The notes: generated by a model not told the origin, from the letters alone. A DNA stretch of 64,000 bases from Xanthomonas theicola (GCF_014236795.1 NZ_CP049017.1:1652001-1716000), one strand, 5' to 3'. Shown: positions 27,444 through 36,310, numbered from the stretch's first letter. Made by a program: numbers and translations.

Positions 27444-28802
27444 CTATGGCGTTGCGGCTCGGCCCCGAAGAGCCCAAGCGGCGATCAAGATGAGCAGGGT
27501 AGCCACGATCAATGCGGCGAAATCCGCCAGCACGCCGGCCTGGAAGGCGCCGCCTGTTTCGCGGAATTGGAAGCGCGGCAGATTGTCGTACTCGGCGAGG
27601 GTCTGGGGGCGGTCGCGATCCAGATAGCCTCGATACAGCAGCCGGCACTCCTGCCGGAACGCGATGACTTGGTCTTGGAAGGCAAGCGCACGATCGGCGT
27701 CCGAGCCGGCGATGCGGTCGAGTGCATCCTGTACGGCAACCGATGGCAGGAAGAATCGCACCTGATCGAGTAGGCGGCGCCGGGCATCCAATGCTTGCTT
27801 GTGGGCGGCGATCATCGGCGCCAGTTCAAGGTCGGGAGCGATGAGTTCCGCATACGTGTCCCGCACGTGATCCGGAATCCTGGGCGCTGGCGTGCGGACC
27901 GGCGCCGGCTTGGCTTCGCCATGAAGGCGCTGGCGTTCGGTGATCTCAGCCAGCCGCGCCTTCATGTCGGTGGCCAACCGCATCTCCGATGGAGGCGGGG
28001 CAAGCAGATCGACGGTCGCCAGGGTCAGCGACGGCGCCATGACCACGACCAACAGCCAGATCGCGCCGACAGCGATGGCCGCTTCGGTCGAGCGCTGGGC
28101 GAGGAGGCCGATGATCACCACCACCGCCAGCCAGAAACTTCCATAGGTCAGGATCGTCAGCGCCAGCGCCATCAGGCCGGCCGGGTCTCGCGCTCCGGCC
28201 CACGCCGCAGCGGCAACGATGATCGCGATCGATGGGAGTAGCACGATCGAGCCGCGGGCCAGCGCCTCGACGGCGATCAGCGATCCGGCTGCGACCGGCT
28301 GCGACAGCACCATCGCCGCGATGCCGCGTTCGCGCTCGCGCGACCACAGATCGTAGGTCACGGCAAGGATGACGAGCGGCAGCAGGAAGACGACGACGAA
28401 GGCCAGATCGAAGCGGCCGGCGGCGCGTGCGGTGGGGCTGCCGATATCCGCCCACACCCGTTTGAAAAGATGCGTGTAGTCGCCCAGCGCAACGACATCG
28501 GCGGTGAAAGGATACGCATCGGCCTGGCCGATCGACAGCGGCGCCATCGATCCGGGAGGCAGCACCGGCTGCGACCGTGGCAGCACCGCCGGCATGCTCC
28601 CGACGAACTTTCGGATGCGTGCGGCCATGGCCTGCTCCTCCGTTTTGAGCAGATCGATGGCCACCTCGCGTTGCTGGACCCAGTCGGTGCCATTCCACGC
28701 CGCGTAAGCGCTCAACCCCAGGAGCAGGAGTAGAAGGGCTGGCAGGGCGCGGTCTCGGAGGAGGCGACGGGCCTCATAGCCGGCAATGGCGAGACTGCTC
28801 AT
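27444..28802 (-). CDS. ABC-2 type permease, DUF3526-like (second permease)
   Basis: 452 aa. One N-terminal helix (LPALLLLLLGLSAYAAW), then a periplasmic stretch of about 110 residues with a VLPRSQPVLPPGSMAPLS region, then several helices (FDLAFVVVFLLPLVILAVTY, LIAVEALARGSIVLLPSIAI, LALTILTYGSFWLAVVVIIG), a second large loop and a final C-terminal helix (ADFAALIVATLLILIAAWAL). This is the DUF3526 layout. The ATG overlaps the stop of the first permease as ATGA. Ten bases separate it from the ATPase gene. Substrate unknown. Confidence 0.8.
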   Translation of the reverse strand: MSSLAIAGYEARRLLRDRALPALLLLLLGLSAYAAWNGTDWVQQREVAIDLLKTEEQAMAARIRKFVGSMPAVLPRSQPVLPPGSMAPLSIGQADAYPFTADVVALGDYTHLFKRVWADIGSPTARAAGRFDLAFVVVFLLPLVILAVTYDLWSRERERGIAAMVLSQPVAAGSLIAVEALARGSIVLLPSIAIIVAAAAWAGARDPAGLMALALTILTYGSFWLAVVVIIGLLAQRSTEAAIAVGAIWLLVVVMAPSLTLATVDLLAPPPSEMRLATDMKARLAEITERQRLHGEAKPAPVRTPAPRIPDHVRDTYAELIAPDLELAPMIAAHKQALDARRRLLDQVRFFLPSVAVQDALDRIAGSDADRALAFQDQVIAFRQECRLLYRGYLDRDRPQTLAEYDNLPRFQFRETGGAFQAGVLADFAALIVATLLILIAAWALRGRAATP

Positions 28803-30271
28803 GCGTGCCGGCCCAGGCGCAAGGCCGAGACCACAGCTAGGCCGAGGGCAAGGACGGCCCAGGCCAGCAGGATCGCCAGGTTGGGAGCCTGCGCGGCCGC
28901 AACGTCGGCGAGGCGCTCCTGGCGCGGGGTATAGACGACCGAACGAGTGATGGTTGCGATATCGGCGAGGTATTTCTCGCCGGATGGCGGCTTGTGGGTT
29001 TTCACCTCGTGGTTCAGCGTCTGGATCAGCCGATAGCGATAGTCCTCGACGTCGCGCAGGTAGGCCAGGTGCGCGGCGAAGTCGGTGCCGGCGAAGGCGC
29101 GCGACCAGGGTTGCAGTGCGATGGTCGGGGAGAGGAGTGCGAACGCGCGTTGCATGGTCTCCTGCCGGCGGTAAGCGGTGTAGACGCGCTCGAAATGCCG
29201 GGTGTAGGTCTCCGTGGCGTTCTTCTCCCCGTATTCCAGGGCGACGCCGCGGAAGTCGACCGGCAGATCCGCGACATCATCGACGTTGTAGCGTGCCAAC
29301 AGCTCGGCCTTGACAGCGTCCAGCCGCTTGTCGGCCGGGTCGTGGCCGCTGACGCCGTTCTCCGCTTCCTGGGTGACGGCCGCCCTGAATGCCGGGGCGG
29401 AGGGCGTCGGCTCCAGGGTCTCGGCCACGGCGGGAGCGACACGCGGTGCGAGTAGCGCGGCGACCACCCAGAAACCGAGCAGCACGACCAAGGACATCCG
29501 CGCCGAGGCGAACAAGCCCGAGACGGCGACGGTCAGGATGCAGAATACGAAAAGGTAGAGCGCGTAGGCGGAGCCGATGGCGGCGAGTCCTGCCACCTCG
29601 GCCACGCCCGCATCCTGCAGGAGGATTGCCGGAAGGCTCACGCCGATCATGGCGAGCGCGAGCAATCCGGCCGCCATCGCCAAGGCGATCAGCCTCCCGC
29701 CCACCAGGGCCATGGTCGAGGCCCCGGTGCCGAGTTCCTGGCGGAGCCGTTCCCGGGCGACTTCGCCGGACATCGTGGAGAAGCCGGCGAGAATGATCAG
29801 CAAGGGCACGACGACCTGCAGCGCCCAGGCCGCCGAGAATCCGCCGAAACGGCTCAAGGCCGCGCCCGCCTCGATCGGCCTGTGGCGGGCTGGGTTCTGC
29901 GCGTGGCCCTCGATGAACACCGACGAGCCGACGAAATTGGACACGCCGGGATCGAAAGCCGCCAGCCGCCTTACCGGTGCGGGTACGGCGCGGCCGACAT
30001 GGGCGGCACTGTGAGGGTCGATCGTGCCCTGGCTGTCCCAGAGCATCGCTTCCTCCTCGGCGACAGCCTGGCGCTCCTGGGCCTGGGCAGACAGGCGGGC
30101 TGTGCTTGTGGCGACCGACGTCCCGGCAAGGAGCAGGACCGCGAGCGCGAGCCAGAGCAACCGCCGCTCGCGCCACATCAGCCGGAGTTGCGTTGCGGCT
30201 ACGCCGAATGTCAGTGACAACGCCGACATCGCCGCAGTGTGGACGGGGAAGAGAACTGTCATTGGGATCAT
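28799..30271 (-). CDS. ABC-2 type permease, DUF3526-like (first permease)
   Basis: 490 aa from ATG 30271; ATG 30229, which gives an N-terminus beginning MSALSLTFGVAATQLRLMWR, is an equally plausible start. Layout as in its neighbour: N-terminal helix (LLWLALAVLLLAGTSVA), extracytoplasmic domain, helix cluster (AWALQVVVPLLIILAGFSTM, LIALAMAAGLLALAMIGVSL, YALYLFVFCILTVAVSGLFA), a second soluble domain and a C-terminal helix (NLAILLAWAVLALGLAVVSA). It is related to but clearly different from the second permease. It starts 13 bp after the receptor gene. Confidence 0.8.
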   Translation of the reverse strand: MIPMTVLFPVHTAAMSALSLTFGVAATQLRLMWRERRLLWLALAVLLLAGTSVATSTARLSAQAQERQAVAEEEAMLWDSQGTIDPHSAAHVGRAVPAPVRRLAAFDPGVSNFVGSSVFIEGHAQNPARHRPIEAGAALSRFGGFSAAWALQVVVPLLIILAGFSTMSGEVARERLRQELGTGASTMALVGGRLIALAMAAGLLALAMIGVSLPAILLQDAGVAEVAGLAAIGSAYALYLFVFCILTVAVSGLFASARMSLVVLLGFWVVAALLAPRVAPAVAETLEPTPSAPAFRAAVTQEAENGVSGHDPADKRLDAVKAELLARYNVDDVADLPVDFRGVALEYGEKNATETYTRHFERVYTAYRRQETMQRAFALLSPTIALQPWSRAFAGTDFAAHLAYLRDVEDYRYRLIQTLNHEVKTHKPPSGEKYLADIATITRSVVYTPRQERLADVAAAQAPNLAILLAWAVLALGLAVVSALRLGRHA

Positions 30272-30284
30272 TCCGGTCGCCGGC

Positions 30285-32678
30285 TTACCACCGGTGCGTC
30301 AGGGTCAGGGACACGAAGCGCCCCAGCGCGGTGGCGTTGGTGGGATCGAAACCGGAATTGATGCTGTTGACGACGAAGGGCGGGGCCCTGTCGAAGAGAT
30401 TCTGGACGTTCAAGGCGAGGCTCGTTCCGTCCTGCGAGCCAGCCGTAAAGCTGTACTTGAGATTCAAGTCCACGGTGGTCCAGGAGTCTATATGCGGGTC
30501 GGTCGCGTTCGACGGATCGTGGTAGCTGTCCACATAGTTCACGAAGAGGCCGCCCGCCACGTTGCGCCGGGTCAGCGCCACGCCGCCACGGACGTTGAGA
30601 TCGACCGGCCGGTACAGCAGGTTCACGGCATCGGCTAAGGGGGCCGTACCGGTCACGCGGCGCTTGGATTCGATGATGTACTGGCCCGCAAGGTTCAGTG
30701 CGATGTTGCTCTCGCCCGCGTCCACACTGTACGCAGCATTGAAATCGACACCCCGTTGCTTGGTGAACGCGACATTGCGAACGCGGTTGTCGAGGATGAC
30801 CTCGGTGTCCGTTTCGTCCCTGTCGCCGGGAATGGCATATGGGCCTGCCCGACTGACGTACAACCCATTGCCGGACAACCCGAGCTGGCGAACCGCCTGG
30901 ATCTGTTCGGACGTCGGGTTGAAGGTCAGGATGTCAGCGTATGGTTCGGTGGAACTGAGGAAGAGGGATGGATAGCTGCCCCCGTATCCCGTATCCATCC
31001 GGTCGTCATAGTCGATGTGATAGTAGCTCGCATCGAGCTTGAGGCCCGGGATCGACGGTGGCGCGAACGAGAATCCGCCCGTCCACGTTTTGGCGCGCTC
31101 GGGATCGAGGTCGGGATTGCCGTTGGAGATCATCATCAGAATCGTGCGGCCGCTTGGCGCATTCGGATTCGGCACGTTGCCGGCGACGACGGTGTTGTTC
31201 GGCAGCATGTCCTGATACACCGGCGCCCGATACGATCGCCCATAGCTCGTACGGAACGACAGTCCTTCGGTCGCTTCCCACAATAGGCCGAACTTCGGAT
31301 TGGTCGTGGAGCCGAAGTCGCTGTAGTCGTCGTAGCGCGCTGCCGCGGTCAGCCATAGGCTGCGTACGCCCGGGAGGTCTTTCAGTAGTGGAATATTCAA
31401 TTCGGTGAAGGCGGAGCGGATGTTGCGACTCTGATCGAATGCCGCCTCCAATCCGCGGGCGTCATGGAAGTCGTAGCTCTCGCGCCGATAGCTGGCGCCG
31501 AATGCCGCACGTACGTCGCCGGCGGGAAACGTGAACAGGTCGCCATCCGCGACCAGCTCCAGGTAGCGGGTGTCCGAGTTCATGTTCGTTGGCAACGCGG
31601 TAGTCGCCGAACCGCCGGAGATGGTGGTGCGTTCGTATCTCACGTCGCTTTTCCCGGATCCGGAATTCAAGCGGGCCTGCCACTGGTGCGGCAGGTCCAG
31701 GGTAAGCCCGGCAAACAGGTCGAACTGCTCGGTGGAGGGAAACAGGCGGGTGTCATCGGACGAGTTTGAAATCGTCGTGTCCATGTCCCGCTTGGAGAAG
31801 GAGCCGGACACATTGAACGTCAGCACGTCGTTGATCTGCTGGACGCCATCGACGTAGACGCTGTGCCGCTTCGAGCCCGGATACAGGTCGTACGGCTTGA
31901 CAGTGACCTTCTCCGAGAAATCCTTGTCGGTTGCCGAAAGATTGTCCTGCTTCAGGAATTCATAGCTGGCCATCAGGTGGCCGCCATCCCACGACCAACC
32001 TGTGGCTTGCGACGCCTGGTATTCGTCCATGTTTCCCGCGGTGACGGTTCCGTAACGTACCGAGGTCTCGTATCCGGTGAAATCCCGCCGCAGAATGATG
32101 TTGACGACGCCGCCAACGGCATCGGCGCCGTAGATGGCGGAAGCGCCGTCGGTCAGTATTTCCACTCGCTCCACGGCGCTCAACGGAATCAGCGACATGT
32201 CGACGTACTGGTAACGGTTCGATGAGGAGACGCGGTGACCGTTGACCAGCGTCAGTGTCGTGCCCGTGCCCAGTCCGCGCAGGTTGATCGACGTGCCCTG
32301 GCCGAAGTTGCTCCCCCTGTCGCGATCCAGCCCCAGGTTGGCGACATTGGCGCCGTTGGCGCCACCGCCGAAGTTCTGCGGAAGCTTTTCGAAGAACTGC
32401 TGCATCGTGGCGACGCCAGTGCGATCGATGGCTTCCTTGTCGAAGACGATCGTTGGAGACGATCTGCTGGTCGCAGTGTCACGAATATGACTGCCAGTGA
32501 CCAGAACCTGCTCCAACGTCACGGCAGGAGCATCGGAAGTAGCGTCTCTCTCCTGATGAGCGCCGGTTGCACTGGGGACACCGAGGTCTTGCGCGTACGC
32601 GTGCGTGCTTGCATACGATACAACAGCCAAGCCTGCGGCCAGTAATGTCTTCGGCCTGACGATGGACATGTTCTTCAT
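30285..32678 (-). CDS. TonB-dependent outer-membrane receptor
   Basis: 797 aa with a signal peptide (AGLAVVSYASTHAYA) and a TonB-box-like start VTLEQVLVTGSHIRD. The plug domain covers about residues 55-200 (TSINLRGLGTGTTLTLVNGH, RVEILTDGASAIYGADAVGG, VVNIILRRDF), followed by a 22-strand-type barrel ending in SLTLTHRW. The ligand cannot be read from sequence. It leads an operon with two permeases and an ATPase and is preceded by the same palindrome as the lasso precursor, so it may import the lasso peptide, its iron complex or a signal. Start uncertain: ATG 32678 or 32669. Confidence 0.87.
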   Translation of the reverse strand: MKNMSIVRPKTLLAAGLAVVSYASTHAYAQDLGVPSATGAHQERDATSDAPAVTLEQVLVTGSHIRDTATSRSSPTIVFDKEAIDRTGVATMQQFFEKLPQNFGGGANGANVANLGLDRDRGSNFGQGTSINLRGLGTGTTLTLVNGHRVSSSNRYQYVDMSLIPLSAVERVEILTDGASAIYGADAVGGVVNIILRRDFTGYETSVRYGTVTAGNMDEYQASQATGWSWDGGHLMASYEFLKQDNLSATDKDFSEKVTVKPYDLYPGSKRHSVYVDGVQQINDVLTFNVSGSFSKRDMDTTISNSSDDTRLFPSTEQFDLFAGLTLDLPHQWQARLNSGSGKSDVRYERTTISGGSATTALPTNMNSDTRYLELVADGDLFTFPAGDVRAAFGASYRRESYDFHDARGLEAAFDQSRNIRSAFTELNIPLLKDLPGVRSLWLTAAARYDDYSDFGSTTNPKFGLLWEATEGLSFRTSYGRSYRAPVYQDMLPNNTVVAGNVPNPNAPSGRTILMMISNGNPDLDPERAKTWTGGFSFAPPSIPGLKLDASYYHIDYDDRMDTGYGGSYPSLFLSSTEPYADILTFNPTSEQIQAVRQLGLSGNGLYVSRAGPYAIPGDRDETDTEVILDNRVRNVAFTKQRGVDFNAAYSVDAGESNIALNLAGQYIIESKRRVTGTAPLADAVNLLYRPVDLNVRGGVALTRRNVAGGLFVNYVDSYHDPSNATDPHIDSWTTVDLNLKYSFTAGSQDGTSLALNVQNLFDRAPPFVVNSINSGFDPTNATALGRFVSLTLTHRW

Positions 32679-32740
32679 GGTTAGTTTTGATACTCGAGCG
32701 TGATCTGGCCGTCGGCAGGCGTTGTAGGATGAGAACCTAG

Positions 32741-32761
32741 GTGTTACAGTGTAACACTGTA
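32741..32761. promoter_or_regulatory. Operator-like palindromes upstream of the TonB receptor
   Basis: GTGTTAC (32741-32747), AGT, GTAACAC (32751-32757) is a perfect inverted repeat. An overlapping one, TACAGTG (32745-32751), TAA, CACTGTA (32755-32761), is also perfect. The block is 63 bp before the receptor ATG, next to an AT-rich stretch that may hold the promoter. TGTTA-N5-TAACA is shared with the site at 23786-23802, including the CA after the first arm. Confidence 0.6.
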
Positions 32762-33470
32762 TTTTTATAGTAAAACGCTACGGAATACGAGTGATGTGCC
32801 ATAGCGCCGCCAGCGTGCATCGGGTGGAGATTGGTGCAAGGCCCGGTCCGTGCGCTCGCCAACTCGTCGCGCAAGCGTCTGCTGGAATGGCCAGGAGCTC
32901 AACGTCGCGCGCTGGCTTGTTCTGCTGGCTCAATAGGGCGTACGGGGCGCCTATCTGACGTTGTTAGCCGATAACAGCTCGACCTTGCCGATCTTCTCGG
33001 CCATCAATGCAGTTCTCGCTCGGTTCTTGATCGTGTCCATGCTCGATACCGGGAGCGAAAGACGACGGAGCTAGCGTGAACCGATCACTGTAAGCCCTCG
33101 AAGATTTCTCCACGCCGCTCAGGCGCAGATCGACCGAGGTGCTGCAAGCCGGGGTGGCGACTGGCTGCTTTCGTACAGACGTGGACATTCCGCGTGTCCT
33201 GCTATCTTCGCTTGCTGTTCGGTCAGCCGCTGAGTGACGAGTGGGCCAATGCCTTACCTGATTAGCCCTGACCCTCAGCCGCTGCGATGGCGAGCCCCTC
33301 GCAGAACGGGCCACAGTCCAGGCTGGAAGCCCATCACGGCTGCGGAAAGTCGCGCCAGCACTTCGGCAGGCAAAGCCTGAGGTTGAGGTTGAAACGACAG
33401 GAAGCTTCGGACGAGTCGCACCGCAAGCGGCCCATGCCTGAAAGCTGGCTGAGAATCAGGGCTAAACCAA
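32762..33470. other. Gene-poor stretch, no recognised gene
   Basis: About 700 bp between the receptor promoter and the IS200 element. Several short open frames exist on both strands, but none has a good start or a family pattern. A minus-strand piece near 32965-33050 reads IKNRARTALMAEKIGKVELL, which looks protein-like but is short and unassigned. Base use is mixed and the region probably holds decayed insertion debris. Confidence 0.5.
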
Positions 33471-34131
33471 CCTGAGAGTTCCCCCGGCTCTGCCGGGGAG
33501 GCAGTAGAAGTTTGACGTATCCGGGAGTCCATCCCGGAGACTCCGCAACGTGAGCGGCCAAGCACACGAGACGGAGAAACCGAGATGGATGAGTTTGAGA
33601 GCTTAAGTCACACCAGGTGGGAGTGTCTGTACCACGTTGTGTTCATACCGAAGTGTCGCCGTAAGACACTGTATGTGGGTCTGAGGAAGCATCTAGGAGA
33701 GGTGTTCCGGCGATTGGCCGAGCAGAAGGAGAGCCGGGTCGAGGAGGGCCATCTGATGCCAGATCACGTCCATATGCTGTTGAAGATTCCGCCGAAGTAG
33801 GCGGTGTCGCAGGTGGTGGGCTATATCAAGGGCAAGAGCGCCATCCACCTAGCGCGGGTGTATGGGGAGCGGAAGCGGAACTTTGTAGGGCAGAGCTTCT
33901 GGGCGCGAGGTTACTTCGTTACGAGGGTAGGTCGGGATGAAGGGTTGATCGGGGCATACATCCAGAACCAAGAGGCGGAAGATCGGCGCTTGGACCAATT
34001 GCAGTTGCTGAGGTAGTCGGCCACCTTCAGGTGGCCCTAACAAGGGAGGCGCGTAGCGCTCCCGCAGCCGCTTTGAGCGGCTCACATCTCTAAAGCCCCC
34101 GGCTTTGCCGGGGGATATTTACTCAGGATGC
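33471..34131 (+). mobile_element. IS200/IS605-family element (TnpA only), inactivated
   Basis: Sub-terminal hairpins typical of this family flank one transposase: left stem CCCCGGC/GCCGGGG at 33482-33498, right stem CCCCCGGC/GCCGGGGG at 34096-34114. Such elements lack inverted terminal repeats and move as single strands. The ends given are approximate. It lies just outside the right side of the lasso/receptor region. Confidence 0.75.
33585..34016 (+). pseudogene. IS200-type TnpA (Y1 HUH transposase) with an amber stop
   Basis: The HUH motif is in LMPDHVHMLLKIPP and the catalytic tyrosine region is GAYIQNQEAED. A TAG at 33798-33800 interrupts the frame between IPPK and AVSQVVGYIKGKSAI, where homologues have Tyr, so TAC changed to TAG. 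The frame is otherwise intact through FWARGYFVTRVGRDEGL to the stop at 34016. The total of about 143 residues fits the family. Confidence 0.85.
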
Positions 34132-34242
34132 CTTATCAAATGTGCTGCTGCGAGGGTGTTTGACCTCCTCCCTCTCCCTATAACTTGGACCAGCCAGCAC
34201 TAGAAAATTCGGCGACACTCAGGGCTAAGGGTGCCCGTCGCC

Positions 34243-34509
34243 ATGACGAAGTCAAAGTTCAGCCAGGAGCGGATCGCGTTCGCCCAGAAGCAGGCCGAGA
34301 GCGGCAACATAGTCGAGGAGATCTGCCGCAAGAGGGGCATCAGCCAGGCCACGTTCCACGCCTGGCGCACGGCGTTCGGCGGGCTGGGCGTGGCCGAACT
34401 GCGCTGGTGACGCCAGTTTGAGGAAGAGAACCGCAAGCGCGAGCAGCTGGTCGCCGATCTGGGCCTGGACAAGGTCGTGCTGCAGGACGTGCTGTCGAAA
34501 AAGCGCTAA
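34243..34509 (+). pseudogene. IS3-family (IS407-like) OrfA with a nonsense codon
   Basis: From ATG 34243 the frame reads MTKSKFSQERIAFAQKQAES, CRKRGISQATFHAWRTAFGG, LGVAELRW, then a TGA (34408-34410), then QFEEENRKREQLVADLGLDK and VVLQDVLSKKR. This is a complete OrfA except for the stop. Its natural end is at the CTAA duplicated by the IS5 insertion, so the two genes of this IS3 copy are now separated by IS5. Confidence 0.8.
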
Positions 34510-35671
34510 GGATAGTCTGATCAACGCGGTCGGAGGATGAGGCAAGCCATATCGACCACGCCCACGGCGCTCAGACCCTCGGTTTTTCGCCGTTTCCGGC
34601 GCATTTCCGGGGTATTTCCCGGATTACAGGCACACCCTCCCCACGACAGGCAGCAACTGCTTTCGCTTCAGCCACAGGTTCGACAGCGCAAACAGCGTCA
34701 GCACTTGCGCCGTGTTCTTCGCCAGGCCGCGATAGCGCACCTTGACGTAGCCAAACTGGCGCTTGATCACCCGGAACGGATGCTCCACCTTCGCCCTCAG
34801 GCTGGCCTTGGCGTGCTCCCAGCGCTGTGCCCACTTCAATTCGCGCTTGCTCTTGATCTGCTTCAGCTTCGAGGGCTTCTCCGCGATCAGATAGCGCAGC
34901 TTGCGCTTGCTCGCCATCTCCTCGCGCTTGGCCAGCCCGGTGTAGCCGCTGTCGCCGCATACCGTGTCTTCCTTGCCGTGCAGCAGCTTGTGCGCCTGGG
35001 TGATATCTGCGGCGTTGGCCGCCGTGCATTCCAAGTGGTGCACCAGCCCGGACTCATCGTCCACGCCGATGTGCGCTTTCATCCCGAAGTAGTACTGATT
35101 GCCCTTCTTGGTCTGGTGCATTTCCGGGTCGCGCTCGCCGTTCTTGTTCTTGGTCGAGCTGGGCGCGGCAATGATCGTGGCGTCCACGATGGTGCCGCCG
35201 CGCAGGCTCTGGCCCTTGCGCGATAGGTGCGCGTTGACCCGGTTGAACAGCGTGCGCGCCAGATCGTGCGTCTCCAGCAACCGGCGGAAGTTGAGGATCG
35301 TGGTCTCGTCCGGCACCTCATCCAACCCGCCGATCCTGGCGAAACGGCGCATCGACGCCGTGTCGTACAAGGCTTCTTCCGCGCCCGGGTCGCTCAGTGC
35401 GTACCACTGCTGCAGAAAGTGGATGCGCAGCATTGTCTCCAGCGGGTACGGCTGACGGCCCGGATGGCCCGACTTCGGATAGTGCGGCGCGATCAGCGCC
35501 AGCAGGTCTTTCCACGGCACCACCTGATCCATCTCGGCCAGCAACCTTTCGCGCCGCGTCTGCTTGCGCTTGCCGTTGTACTCCGCGTCGCCGAAAGACA
35601 ATTGCATCGTCGTTGTCCTGTTGGGCTTTGTACGATTGTCGCAGGATCAGAGGGAGTTGTTCAGACCATCC
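34510..35671 (-). mobile_element. IS5-family insertion sequence with 4-bp target duplication
   Basis: Ends are GGATAGTCTGATCAAC at 34510 and the complement of GGATGGTCTGAACAAC ending at 35671 (14 of 16 matching). CTAA is repeated directly outside both ends (34506-34509 and 35672-35675), matching the YTAR target of the IS5 subgroup. The element is 1162 bp and carries one intact transposase. It has inserted into the IS3 copy at the OrfA/OrfB junction. Confidence 0.88.
34624..35607 (-). CDS. IS5-family transposase
   Basis: 327 aa, apparently intact. It has the usual N-terminal block (LLALIAPHYPKSGHPGRQPY, LRIHFLQQWYALSDPGAEEA) and DDE residues in TIVDATIIAAPSSTKN, VCGDSGYTGLAKRE and the RAKVEHPFRVIKRQFGYVKV region (Glu). 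As the only full-length transposase in the island, it could still mobilise its own element. Confidence 0.92.
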   Translation of the reverse strand: MQLSFGDAEYNGKRKQTRRERLLAEMDQVVPWKDLLALIAPHYPKSGHPGRQPYPLETMLRIHFLQQWYALSDPGAEEALYDTASMRRFARIGGLDEVPDETTILNFRRLLETHDLARTLFNRVNAHLSRKGQSLRGGTIVDATIIAAPSSTKNKNGERDPEMHQTKKGNQYYFGMKAHIGVDDESGLVHHLECTAANAADITQAHKLLHGKEDTVCGDSGYTGLAKREEMASKRKLRYLIAEKPSKLKQIKSKRELKWAQRWEHAKASLRAKVEHPFRVIKRQFGYVKVRYRGLAKNTAQVLTLFALSNLWLKRKQLLPVVGRVCL

Positions 35672-35885
35672 CTAAGGCCCACGCAGCGCAAGACGCTGGT
35701 GGGCCATCTGGTCGACCGTTATCGTGACGGGATTCGCTGGGCTTGCACGGTCGTCGAGCAGAGCCGTTCGGCGCAGCACTACCAGTGCCCGGGAGAGTGC
35801 TGACGCGCCACTGCTTCGGCGGATCGAAGAGATTCCCGCTGCGCGTGTCCGCTATGATTTTTGGCGGATCCAGACCGATAGATAG
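35672..35885 (+). pseudogene. IS3-family (IS407-like) OrfB N-terminal fragment
   Basis: Directly after the IS5 end the plus strand reads LRPTQRKTLVGHLVDRYRDG, IRWACTVVEQSRSAQHYQ, the N-terminus of IS407-type OrfB. After a frame change, RRIEEIPAARVRYDFWRIQT follows. It is the continuation of the OrfA fragment at 34243-34509. The DDE region is missing. Confidence 0.72.
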
Positions 35886-35996
35886 CAGCAGTGCGTTCAT
35901 CTCGATCGTGATGGATCGCTGGGCCGACGACAACGGAGTGACCAGGGATTAGTGTCGTGGTCAAGTTCTGGTAGACCCCGTGATAGGAGATTTCAG

Positions 35997-36275
35997 GTAG
36001 TGGCGTTCTCGTAGTCGGCCGGAGATCGATAGCCGAGGGTGGAGTGCAGCCGGTGGGTGTTGTAGAAGCCGACGATGTAGTGGGTGATGTCGGCGATGGC
36101 TTCGTCCGGGTTGGCGTAGCACCGCTGCCAGACCCGTTCCATTTTCAAGTTCAGGAAAAACCGTTCCATCACCGCGTTATGCGCCGAGGGCAGGCTGGGC
36201 GCTCCCAGCAGTTACCCTTGCCGCTCATGCTGGCGACTAGGCCATGGCGGGCCAGCAGCAGGCCGATCTAGCGCC
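35997..36275 (-). pseudogene. IS3-family OrfB C-terminal fragment
   Basis: The minus strand reads HGLVASMSGKGNCW, then (after a frame change) NAVMERFFLNLKMERVWQ, ANPDEAIADITHYIVGFYNT and HRLHSTLGYRSPADYENAT. This is the last third of an IS3-type DDE transposase of a different subgroup from the IS407-like copy. It marks the right edge of the IS-rich island. Confidence 0.78.
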
Positions 36276-36282
36276 GACCCCA

Positions 36283-36310
36283 CAAACAAAAACGCCTCCA
36301 CGAGGGAGGC
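36283..36310 (-). terminator. Rho-independent terminator (minus strand)
   Basis: Read on the minus strand, GCCTCC and GGAGGC (36294-36310) form a stem around five bases and are followed by GTTTTTGTTTG (36283-36293 region). It could end transcription coming from the mtn/C13 genes about 240 bp upstream. Confidence 0.6.

Noticed and set aside
32964..33314. 116-codon minus-strand frame in the gene-poor stretch
   Set aside because: Ser/Arg-rich with no recognisable domain and no good start; a different frame there looks slightly more protein-like but is too short.
33287..33475. Small plus-strand frame before the IS200 element
   Set aside because: No ribosome site, no family pattern, and basic low-information composition; probably chance.
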